12,866 bases of DNA, taken from the NCBI GenBank assembly GCA_003536295.1, contig DPZQ01000059.1, positions 1 to 12,866 on the forward strand, read 5' to 3'. Under the pieces are notes generated by a model, which saw only the letters and a program-made list of their open reading frames with translations, was not told where the DNA came from and made no database searches. Of the stretch, positions 1-6,446 are shown one piece after another. Position numbers and translations under genes: made by a program. How positions within the stretch are numbered: position 1 is the stretch's first letter; each line of letters starts with the position of its first letter. The DNA is from Rhodobacter sp. (GTDB taxonomy: Bacteria; Pseudomonadota; Alphaproteobacteria; Rhodobacterales; Rhodobacteraceae).

Positions 1-1025
1 TCATGCGCCTCTTGGGCATTTTTGGCTTTATTCTTATAAAGGCGAGGACTTTCAGGCACATAAGAGGGACCAAAACGGCTGGCAATTTCTGCACGCGTGG
101 TGACCACGGCTTCGGGCGACATATCGATGCCGTCGGTCCGCATATAGGTGATGTGACCCGCCTCATATAGGCGCTGAGCGGCATTCATACATTGCTTGGC
201 GCCCATGCCTAATTTGCGCGACGCCTCTTGCTGCATGGTCGAGGTCATAAACGGCGGGTATGGGTTGCGGCTGGAGGGTTTAGCTTCAACCAATGTAACC
301 GAAAGATCGCGCGCGGTGACGGCATGAACGGCCAGCTCGGCTGCCTCTTGAGTGGGAATGTCGAATTTACCCAGTTTTTTACCCGCTAAGTGGGTCAGGC
401 GGGCGGAGAACTCTTGGCCGCGCGGGGTGGTTAGCGAGCCGGTCACACTCCAAAATTCTTGAGCGCGAAAGGCTTCGACCTCCATCTCACGCTCAACGAT
501 CAAGCGCAGACAAACCGACTGCACGCGACCAGCAGATTTCGCACCAGGCAATTTGCGCCACAACACGGGCGAAAGTTTAAACCCCACCAAATAATCCAAA
601 GCGCGCCGCGCCAAATAGGCATCAACCAAAGGTTGGTCAACTTGACGCGGGTTTTTCATCGCCTCAGTCACGGCGGCCTTTGTGATGGCGTTAAAGGTCA
701 CCCGGCTGACTTTTGCACCTTCTTTGAGGTCTTTGGCGAGGGCCTGTTGCAAATGCCACGAAATTGCTTCCCCCTCGCGGTCGGGGTCGGTCGCAAGGAT
801 CAAGGTTTGGTCAGTTTTCAACGCATCGGTGATGGCGCGTAAATGTTTTTTACTGTCGGCCGCAACTTCCCATTTCATGGCAAAATTATCGTCTGTATCA
901 ACAGAACCATCCTTAGGTGGTAAATCGCGCACATGGCCGAATGAGGCCAAAACCACATATCCATCGCCTAAATATTTGTTTATTGTCTTGGCCTTAGCCG
1001 GAGACTCGACAACCACAACCGCCAT
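1..1025 (-). CDS. topA: DNA topoisomerase I, N-terminal part (runs off left edge)
   Basis: Type IA topoisomerase that relaxes negatively supercoiled DNA by a transient 5'-phosphotyrosine break. About 341 residues are visible and the frame stays open at base 1, so the zinc-finger C-terminal region lies outside. Seen: a TOPRIM fold with ESPAKAKTI at residues 7-15 and the metal-binding ATDPDREGE at 78-86, including D80, D82 and E84. The region around ARRALDYLVGFKLSPVLW follows, then AGRVQS, then the catalytic loop ITYMRTDGID with the nucleophile Tyr294 (codon 146-144). The start ATG is 1025-1023, with an AAAGGAG ribosome binding site just upstream (about 1033-1039). It diverges from gabT. Open frames on the opposite strand here (459-842, 682-1128) are shadows of this gene. 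Identification is by family motifs and is secure. Confidence 0.96.
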   Translation of the reverse strand, partial: MAVVVVESPAKAKTINKYLGDGYVVLASFGHVRDLPPKDGSVDTDDNFAMKWEVAADSKKHLRAITDALKTDQTLILATDPDREGEAISWHLQQALAKDLKEGAKVSRVTFNAITKAAVTEAMKNPRQVDQPLVDAYLARRALDYLVGFKLSPVLWRKLPGAKSAGRVQSVCLRLIVEREMEVEAFRAQEFWSVTGSLTTPRGQEFSARLTHLAGKKLGKFDIPTQEAAELAVHAVTARDLSVTLVEAKPSSRNPYPPFMTSTMQQEASRKLGMGAKQCMNAAQRLYEAGHITYMRTDGIDMSPEAVVTTRAEIASRFGPSYVPESPRLYKNKAKNAQEAH

Positions 1026-1062
1026 GAAAACTCCTTTGCACCGCCCGAATATGCGGCGGCGC

Positions 1063-1092
1063 AAGATGGCGTTCAAGAGGCCTCTTTGTCAA
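1063..1092 (-). promoter_or_regulatory. Candidate topA promoter with palindrome in the spacer
   Basis: Read on the minus strand, TTGACA (1092-1087) is followed after 17-18 bases by CCATCT or CATCTT (about 1069-1063). The -35 is a perfect consensus match; the -10 is poor. It lies about 40-65 bases ahead of the topA ATG. The spacer is largely occupied by a perfect 12-base palindrome, AAGAGGCCTCTT (1075-1086). A repressor or supercoiling-sensitive control would fit, but no regulator is identified. Another AT-rich -10-like stretch, GATAAT, lies further upstream near 1112-1117 on the same strand. Confidence 0.35.
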
Positions 1093-1325
1093 TGCACCTT
1101 TACAAGGAGGCGATTATCTAATTTTTAAACCTTCCCAAAAATGGCCTTGCATGTCGTTGTAACTTGCCAGAGTGTCTGAGCTGTAACCACTCAAACTGCA
1201 TATCCAGCGGAGGTATAAGCGGTCAGCTTTTTGTGGGGTGTGGGCCTTTGGCATTTGCTCCTAAGGCTTTGGTCTAGGGTCAAAATGCAGGCTAGGCATA
1301 CTTAGTAAACCTTTGGTAAAGATCA

Positions 1326-1340
1326 TCACGCCCCGCGTGA
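1326..1340. repeat. Perfect inverted repeat TCACGC-CCC-GCGTGA
   Basis: A 6-base stem with a 3-base centre, about 105-120 bases ahead of gabT. The T-rich run (about 1350-1363) starts roughly 10 bases after the stem, so it is a poor fit to an intrinsic terminator, and no gene on the plus strand ends here. A protein-binding site for the gabT promoter is the more likely reading, but this is inference from symmetry and position alone. Confidence 0.4.
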
Positions 1341-1401
1341 AAATGCTAGTTTTTCTCTTTTTTAAGCTGACACGAACAGAATTGGATTGAAACTTGCCCA
1401 A

Positions 1402-1415
1402 TATTTGATCAAATA
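1402..1415. promoter_or_regulatory. Perfect 14-base palindrome at the gabT promoter
   Basis: TATTTGATCAAATA is its own reverse complement and ends 28 bases before the gabT start. A weak promoter can be read across it: TTGAAA at 1387-1392, then CAAATA or AAATAG at 1410-1416 after 17-18 bases. A protein bound here would sit on the -10 and start site and would probably repress. The site does not fit the FNR pattern (TTGAT-N4-ATCAA), because the half-sites abut. The regulator is unknown. Confidence 0.4.
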
Positions 1416-1443
1416 GCTTGGAAAATGGCAAAAGGACTGTGCA

Positions 1444-2721
1444 ATGTTGAACAAAGAAATTGCCCTAAGACGCACCGAAGCAATTGCGCGCGGCGTTGGA
1501 ATGATGACGCAGATCTATGTTGATCGCGCCCTAAACGCAGAAGTATGGGACGTTGAGGGCAACCGCTACCTCGATTTTGCCGCAGGTATTGCGGTTGTCA
1601 ACACGGGCCATTGCCACCCTAAGGTGATGGCGGCCGTCACCGCTCAGTTAAGCAAATTCACCCACACCTGCCATCAGGTCCTGCCGTATGAACCCTATAT
1701 CCGCTTGGCCGAACGTCTTAACGCGGCCGTACCTGGTGATTTTGACAAAAAGACCGTTTTTGTCACCACAGGTGCCGAGGCCGTAGAAAATGCCATCAAA
1801 ATTGCCCGCATCGCAACAGGTCGCCCTGCGGTAATAGCCTTCGGCGGGGCCTTTCATGGCCGCACATTCATGGGCATGTCACTAACTGGTAAGGTTGAGC
1901 CTTATAAAAAAGGTTTTGGCGCAATGATGCCCGATGTATGGCATGTGCCCTTCCCTCAGGATGTACATGGCATCTCAACCGCCGATGCGCTGGCAGGTAT
2001 CAATAAGCTTTTTAAATCTGACCTAGACCCCGGTCGCGTGGCCGCGATCATCTTTGAGCCTGTGCAAGGGGAAGGCGGCTTCTACCCCGCCCCTGCGGAA
2101 TTGGTACGCGAAATTCGCGCGCTGTGTGACGCGCATGGGATCATCATGATCGCAGATGAGGTGCAAACCGGTTTTGCGCGCACGGGCACGCTTTTTGCGA
2201 TGCATGGCTATGACGTGGCCGCTGATATCACCACAATGGCCAAAGGTTTGGCGGGTGGCTTGCCGCTTGCAGCCCTAACCGGGCGCGCCGATCTGATGGA
2301 TGCGGCGCATCCGGGTGGGCTTGGCGGCACTTACGGCGGCAATCCTTTGGGCATTGCCGCGGCCAATGCCGTGCTTGACGTGATTGAGGAAGAAAATCTT
2401 TGTAGCCGCGCGAATGAACTAGGCTCGCGTCTCAAACAAAAGCTAGAATCTATTCGCTCCACAACGCCTGAAATAGTTGATATTCGCGGCCCCGGCTTTA
2501 TGGTCGCGGTTGAGTTTGCCAACTCCACCTCGCATGCGCCCGATGCAGATTTTACCAACCGCGTGCGAGCAAAAGCACAAGAAATGGGTCTAATTTTGCT
2601 AACCTGTGGCGTTTACGGCAATGTTATTCGCTTTTTGGCGCCAATCACGATTGTGGATGCGCATTTTAGCGAAGCAATGGATATTCTTGAGCGTGCGGTC
2701 GCGGCAGCACGTATTCACTGA
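1444..2721 (+). CDS. gabT: 4-aminobutyrate (GABA) aminotransferase, class III, PLP-dependent
   Basis: Transfers the amino group of GABA to 2-oxoglutarate, giving succinate semialdehyde and glutamate in the cytosol. It has 425 residues, the usual GabT length, and aligns with E. coli GabT (as recalled) from end to end. Matching blocks include VWDVEGNRYLDFAAGIAVVNTGH (given here as VWDVEG then YLDFA and IAVVNTGH), TTGAEAVENAIKIAR, FEPVQGEGGFY and IADEVQTGFARTGTLFA. The PLP lysine is Lys267 in AKGLAGGLP, followed by GGLGGTYGGNP. An AAAGGA ribosome binding site precedes the ATG by about 8 bases. The usual partner gabD (succinate semialdehyde dehydrogenase) is not downstream; bioM follows after 34 bases. 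A class III enzyme beside biotin genes raises the question of BioA or BioK, but the end-to-end GabT similarity argues against that. Confidence 0.93.
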   Translation: MLNKEIALRRTEAIARGVGMMTQIYVDRALNAEVWDVEGNRYLDFAAGIAVVNTGHCHPKVMAAVTAQLSKFTHTCHQVLPYEPYIRLAERLNAAVPGDFDKKTVFVTTGAEAVENAIKIARIATGRPAVIAFGGAFHGRTFMGMSLTGKVEPYKKGFGAMMPDVWHVPFPQDVHGISTADALAGINKLFKSDLDPGRVAAIIFEPVQGEGGFYPAPAELVREIRALCDAHGIIMIADEVQTGFARTGTLFAMHGYDVAADITTMAKGLAGGLPLAALTGRADLMDAAHPGGLGGTYGGNPLGIAAANAVLDVIEEENLCSRANELGSRLKQKLESIRSTTPEIVDIRGPGFMVAVEFANSTSHAPDADFTNRVRAKAQEMGLILLTCGVYGNVIRFLAPITIVDAHFSEAMDILERAVAAARIH

Positions 2722-2755
2722 TGCCAAGGGCGCGCTGATAGGGTAAAGGGCTGAC

Positions 2756-3493
2756 ATGACCTTAAGCGCGCCAACATCAATAGCAGCCATAAGTTTGACG
2801 GGGGCCTCGGTCTCTTATGGAGCGGGGCCTGTCTTGGGCCCACTGACCCTTGAGATGAATGAACAGCGTATCGGAATTGTTGGGCGCAATGGGTCCGGCA
2901 AATCAACCCTGGTCGCCCTGATGGCAGGGCTGATGTCGGCCACTGAGGGGCAGGTTTTGCTTGAAGGATTTGATCCTGCGCGTGAGCGCAAACAGGCCTT
3001 GCGCGCCATAGGAGTTCTGTTTCAAAACCCCGACCGTCAAATCATTTTTCCTACCGTCGATGAAGAGCTGGCCTTTGGCCTTAAGCAATTAGATCACAAC
3101 GACCCTGCGGGGGCGGTGCAGGCACTGCTCATGCGCGAAGGGCGTGCTGATTGGGCTGGGCGCTCGGTTGCAGCCCTTAGCCAAGGTCAACGCCAATATC
3201 TGTGTGTGATGGCGATCTTAGCGATGGAGCCGCGCACGATTCTGCTGGATGAGCCTCTAAGTGGCCTAGATCTACCTACCGCCGCACGCCTGATGGCGCG
3301 GCTTGACCGTGCCCCGCAACGGCTCATCACCATCAGCCATGATCCGAAAATCTTAAGCGACTATGACCGTGTATTATGGATTGATCAGGGGCTGTGTCGT
3401 GCGGATGGCCCCCCTGCCCAGGTACTGCCTGCCTATGAACGGACAATGGCCCAATTGGCGATGCAAGATGCTGACACTGACCTTAGCGCCTAA
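2756..3493 (+). CDS. bioM: Biotin ECF transporter, ATPase subunit BioM
   Basis: ATP-hydrolysing A-component of the tripartite biotin importer; acts at the inner face of the membrane with BioN and BioY. In 245 residues it has every ABC ATPase motif: Walker A GRNGSGKST (43-51), an ECF-type Q-loop FQNPDRQIIFPTVDEE, signature LSQGQ (141-145), Walker B ILLDEP with D165/E166, and the H-loop ITISHD with His195. The signature has Gln where most ABC proteins have Gly (LSGGQ). The ATG at 2756 follows an AAAGGG ribosome binding site. The gap to gabT is 34 bases with no visible terminator, so it is probably co-transcribed. The name rests on the ECF-type Q-loop and on bioN and bioY being next door; alone it could be any EcfA/CbiO protein. 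Confidence 0.9.
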   Translation: MTLSAPTSIAAISLTGASVSYGAGPVLGPLTLEMNEQRIGIVGRNGSGKSTLVALMAGLMSATEGQVLLEGFDPARERKQALRAIGVLFQNPDRQIIFPTVDEELAFGLKQLDHNDPAGAVQALLMREGRADWAGRSVAALSQGQRQYLCVMAILAMEPRTILLDEPLSGLDLPTAARLMARLDRAPQRLITISHDPKILSDYDRVLWIDQGLCRADGPPAQVLPAYERTMAQLAMQDADTDLSA

Positions 3494-4076
3494 AACCGCC
3501 CTACATATTGTGCCCGTTGGGGCCAAGCTATTGGCGCTGATGCTTTTTGGGCTGGCTTTGGGCTTTGCACCCAGTTGGCCTTGGGTATTGGCGGCCGTTC
3601 TGGCGGTGGCGGTGCTTTACGGGGCTATGGGGCTTAAGTTTGCGTGGCGGGGCTTCCAGCTTTTGCGCCCGCTTTGGCCCTTTTTGCTGGTGTTGGCCCT
3701 TTGGCATGGGTTTACTGACACCAAGCTTTTGGGGCTTATGATTGCGGGTAAATTGGTGGCGATGGTGGCTTTGGCGAACTGCGTCACTTTGACCAGTCGA
3801 TTTGACGCGCTTTTATCTGTGATCGAACGTCTTTTTACCCCGTTTAAAAAGCTTGGCTTTTCGCCCGAGATATTGGCGCTGACACTGGCTTTGGTAGTCA
3901 GATTCACACCCGTATTGCTAGACAAGGCCGCGATTTTGCGCCAAGCGTGGCGGGCAAGATCGAACAAACGCCCCTCCTGGCGGTTAATTTTACCGATAAG
4001 TTTAGCGGCGCTCGATGACGCCGATCATATAGCAATGGCCCTGCGCGCGCGTGGTGGTTTTAAAGGACAAGACTGA
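3468..4076 (+). CDS. bioN: Biotin ECF transporter, transmembrane coupling protein BioN
   Basis: EcfT-type membrane protein that couples ATP hydrolysis by BioM to biotin movement through BioY. From the chosen ATG it has 202 residues, with several hydrophobic segments (roughly 20-32, 36-55, 68-80, 86-108). A cytoplasmic helical region follows, with the two Ala-Arg-Ser/Gly coupling motifs: ARS at 163-165 and ARG at 194-196 (ALRARGGF). The frame is open back to 3363, but the start there would add 35 residues without membrane or family character inside bioM; MLTLTLAPKTALH at 3468 is the expected kind of N-terminus. It overlaps the end of bioM by 26 bases, pointing to translational coupling, and its TGA shares one base with the bioY ATG. 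Confidence 0.9.
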   Translation: MLTLTLAPKTALHIVPVGAKLLALMLFGLALGFAPSWPWVLAAVLAVAVLYGAMGLKFAWRGFQLLRPLWPFLLVLALWHGFTDTKLLGLMIAGKLVAMVALANCVTLTSRFDALLSVIERLFTPFKKLGFSPEILALTLALVVRFTPVLLDKAAILRQAWRARSNKRPSWRLILPISLAALDDADHIAMALRARGGFKGQD

Positions 4077-4618
4077 TGGAAAAGACCGTGACCTTGACTG
4101 CGCTTTTTGCGGCCTTGATTGCCGCTTTGGGCTTGGTACCACAATTTGCGCTGATGTCGGGCGTGCCTATCACCGCGCAATCTCTAGGTATCATGCTTTG
4201 CGGTACAATCTTGGGGGCCAAACGCGGCGCTTTGGCGGTGTTGGTGTTTTTACTGTTGTTGGCGATGGGCTTTCCACTTTTATCAGGTGGACGCGGCGGG
4301 CTTGGCGTGTTCCAAGGCCCTTCGGTTGGATTTTTAATTGGGTTTCCTGTGGCAGCCTATGTGGTGGGGTTGATTACCTCATGGCGCCTTTTGCCATTGA
4401 TTTGGGCCGCTTTGGCGGGAGCATTTTTTGGGGGAATTGTTGTTCTTTACGTCTTTGGCATTTGGGGCATGGCTCTCATGCTTGAGAAAAGCTTTCTCGA
4501 GGCGGCCCCCTTGGCTTTGCCCTTTTTGGTCGGCGATTTGATAAAAGCGGGCTTGGCGGCTCTTTTAACGCGCTGGGTAGCTTTACTGCGCCCCATGGCG
4601 CTCTTATCGCGCAGATGA
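4076..4618 (+). CDS. bioY: Biotin transporter substrate-binding subunit BioY
   Basis: S-component that captures biotin with high affinity; an integral membrane protein. It has 180 residues, the usual BioY length, with about six hydrophobic helices. Family marks are visible: PITAQSLG (31-38), the glycine-rich GGRGGLGVFQGPS (71-83) and PFLVGDLIKAG (149-159). The glycine-rich motif ends GPSVGF, where many relatives have a GPTGGY-like sequence, a small departure. The ATG overlaps the bioN stop by one base, and the gene ends in an ATGA overlap with the next one. Together with bioM and bioN it makes a complete importer. I see no biotin-regulator site close upstream. Confidence 0.95.
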   Translation: MEKTVTLTALFAALIAALGLVPQFALMSGVPITAQSLGIMLCGTILGAKRGALAVLVFLLLLAMGFPLLSGGRGGLGVFQGPSVGFLIGFPVAAYVVGLITSWRLLPLIWAALAGAFFGGIVVLYVFGIWGMALMLEKSFLEAAPLALPFLVGDLIKAGLAALLTRWVALLRPMALLSRR

Positions 4619-5325
4619 GCGGGCACGCCCTATTGCCAACCGCTGCGGCCTTTGACGCGCTGATCAAAGCGCGTCATTCTGTGCGCGCCTTTTTGCCCCA
4701 AAAGGTTGATAAAGCGCAAGTGCGCGCTGTGATTGAAAGCGCGCGCCAAGCCCCTTCGGGAGGGAATTTGCAACCGGGGCAGTTTTGGGCCTTGACGGGT
4801 GCACCGCTTGAAAAGCTAAGCGACACAATCATAAAGGCGCGGGCTTTAGGTCGCCCAAGTGTGTCAGAATATGGCTGGTTTCCAAACCCAATGCCCGCCC
4901 ACCTGAAAGAGCGCCAGCGCGCAACCGGCTATGCGCTTTACTCCGCCCTTGGAATAGCACGCACCGACCGCACAGCGCGCGACGCGCAGTTTGACCGAAA
5001 TTATCGGTTTTTCGATGCGCCCGTAGGTCTAGTCATAACACTCGACCGCACCATGGGGGCGGGGGCGTTTTTGGATTTAGGGATGGCCCTATCCTACTTT
5101 TGCTTAGCCGCAAGCGCGCATGGTTTAGCAACCTGCGGCATTGGGGCTTTGGCCAACCATGCCGATTTGGTGCAAGAGCATTTGCAAATCCCACAAGATC
5201 AGATGATCATCTGCGGAATGGCTTTGGGCTATGAAAATCATGGCGCCCTCGTCAATAAATGGCGCACAACGCGGGCAGATTGCGACGCATATGCGTATTT
5301 TTCGGGCTTTGACGCGCCCCTTTAA
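4615..5325 (+). CDS. Nitroreductase-family flavoprotein (FMN oxidoreductase)
   Basis: Member of the FMN-dependent nitroreductase superfamily, 236 residues. Seen: the phosphate-binding start RHSVRAF (20-26), then ARQAPSGGNLQP (43-54), the central FDAPVGLVIT, LDLGMALSYFCLAASAHGLATCGIGAL and a C-terminal GMALGY. The family uses NAD(P)H to reduce nitro compounds, quinones or flavins, and some members catalyse unrelated oxidations, so the substrate cannot be read from sequence. The ATG overlaps the bioY stop by four bases (ATGA), so it is translated from the biotin-transporter message and may act on something linked to that pathway. Its TAA interlocks with the stop of the convergent thiolase gene. 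No signal peptide or membrane segment is seen. Confidence 0.88.
   Translation: MSGHALLPTAAAFDALIKARHSVRAFLPQKVDKAQVRAVIESARQAPSGGNLQPGQFWALTGAPLEKLSDTIIKARALGRPSVSEYGWFPNPMPAHLKERQRATGYALYSALGIARTDRTARDAQFDRNYRFFDAPVGLVITLDRTMGAGAFLDLGMALSYFCLAASAHGLATCGIGALANHADLVQEHLQIPQDQMIICGMALGYENHGALVNKWRTTRADCDAYAYFSGFDAPL
5322..5325. other. Shared TTAA: interlocked stop codons of two convergent operons
   Basis: The plus-strand nitroreductase gene stops with TAA at 5323-5325. The minus-strand thiolase gene stops with TAA on the complement of 5322-5324. The two operons therefore meet tail to tail with four shared bases, and no hairpin terminator fits between them. Any terminator must lie inside the opposing coding sequence, or the transcripts overlap. 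Confidence 0.85.
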
Positions 5326-6446
5326 GGGCGTTGAAATATCACGGCACCACCAAGTCCACCGGCGGCTGCAATTGCAGCCAGACCGTAGCCGCGGGCCAGT
5401 TCATGAAACAAACGCACCGCCAATATAGCCCCCGAGGCACCGATCGGATGACCCCGCGCCAAAGCGCCACCTGCGACATTGATCAAGGCGGGCTCAAAGT
5501 CAAAAGGCGCGCAACAGGCGATGGCTTGGGCGGCGTAGGCCTCCATCATCTCAACTAAGTCGATGTCTTTTGGGGTGAGTAGTGCGAGATCAAGCGCGCG
5601 TCTTATGGCGGCGATGGGGGCCAAGGCGGGCTCTGACGGATCACCACCCAACGAGACGCCTGAGGTGATGTGCATCGGCCCTAATGGCCCACAATGGCCG
5701 CTTTGGGTATGTTTTTGAGCGCGCGCTGCACTGGCCAGCACCAAAAAGGCGGCCCCGTCGGCCTCAATCGCGCAATTGGCCACGGTGATAGAGCCCGAAA
5801 GCACCCGCGCACGCGCCAAAAGTTTGGGACTAAGCGGGCGAGTGAAACCGTCGCAACGCTGCCCCATCAGGGGCACGATCTCGGGCCAGCCTTGGGCCGC
5901 ACGCACCCGAGCTTTTGCATGGCTGCTTTGGGCCCAAGCATCTTGGACGCTGCGACTGATCTGTGCGGTGCGTGCGGTCAGGTCAGCAGCCACGTGCAGG
6001 TCGGGGTCGCGGTCGGCCCAAGGGGTAAAGGGGGGTCGCAGATAGGGCGCGGGGAGACGGCCATCGCTAAACTGGGTGGCGCGCAAGGGGCGCTGCGAAT
6101 AGCTTTCTACACCGCCCACCACCACGATCTGCGCCTGCCCCGAAGAGATCATCGCTTGGCCCAACAACACAGCATCAAGCCCACCCAAACATTGGCGATC
6201 AATGCTCAGGCCCGCAACACGCAAAGGAAGACCCGCCGCCAATGCGCAGATGCGTGCAGGGTTGCCCCCTGCCCCAAGCGCGTTTGAGACGATCAGCTCA
6301 TCCACGTCTCCCACAGTAAGGCCCGCATCGCCAAGGGTAGCCAAAATCACGTCGCGGGCCAGATCCGCGATGCAAAGCGCACCAAAAGCACCTTTTTTGG
6401 GCATGACGGCCGTGCGGCGCGCCGCAAGGATTGAAACCCCGTTCAT
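5322..6446 (-). CDS. Thiolase-family protein with altered catalytic residues
   Basis: Thiolase-fold enzyme of 374 residues, slightly short for the family (about 390). The nucleophile is present as Cys86 in RQCLGGLDA, as is the C-terminal GHPIGASG with His333. Two other conserved positions differ. The NEAF motif reads MEAY (301-304), so the Asn is Met. The C-terminal CIGGG-type motif reads AAAGG, with Ala360 in place of the second catalytic Cys; I checked this by translating the complement of 5322-5403. Ordinary acetoacetyl-CoA or 3-ketoacyl-CoA thiolysis is therefore doubtful; acyl transfer or another Claisen-type step is possible. Its ATG overlaps the stop of the upstream AMP-binding gene by four bases. 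B. subtilis YhfS, beside a BioY, is the closest functional parallel I know of. Confidence 0.87.
   Translation of the reverse strand: MNGVSILAARRTAVMPKKGAFGALCIADLARDVILATLGDAGLTVGDVDELIVSNALGAGGNPARICALAAGLPLRVAGLSIDRQCLGGLDAVLLGQAMISSGQAQIVVVGGVESYSQRPLRATQFSDGRLPAPYLRPPFTPWADRDPDLHVAADLTARTAQISRSVQDAWAQSSHAKARVRAAQGWPEIVPLMGQRCDGFTRPLSPKLLARARVLSGSITVANCAIEADGAAFLVLASAARAQKHTQSGHCGPLGPMHITSGVSLGGDPSEPALAPIAAIRRALDLALLTPKDIDLVEMMEAYAAQAIACCAPFDFEPALINVAGGALARGHPIGASGAILAVRLFHELARGYGLAAIAAAGGLGGAVIFQRP

Larger units (their letters stand above)
1026..1443. other. Divergent intergenic region topA/gabT
   Basis: These 418 bases carry no gene I can support; only very short frames occur. Besides the candidate topA promoter, the region holds two perfect inverted repeats nearer gabT (1326-1340 and 1402-1415) and a pyrimidine-rich run around 1350-1363. 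The SD-like AAGGAGG near 1104-1110 has no start codon at usable distance on the plus strand. The strand divergence means both flanking promoters must lie here. Confidence 0.7.

Noticed and set aside
1114..1123. TTATCTAATT as a BioR box
   Set aside because: Only seven of ten positions fit TTATMKATAA, the right half-site is lost, and it is over 300 bases from gabT.
1326..1363. Inverted repeat plus pyrimidine run as a rho-independent terminator
   Set aside because: The T-rich run begins about 10 bases after a 6-base stem, and no plus-strand gene ends upstream.
3363..3467. Longer N-terminus for bioN
   Set aside because: The 35 extra residues lie inside bioM, lack membrane or family character, and the ATG at 3468 gives the expected length.
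5694..6287. Long open frame on the plus strand opposite the thiolase gene (197 codons)
   Set aside because: Composition is low-complexity and Gln/Arg/His-rich with no family resemblance; the opposite strand encodes a clear thiolase-fold protein. It is a shadow of that gene.
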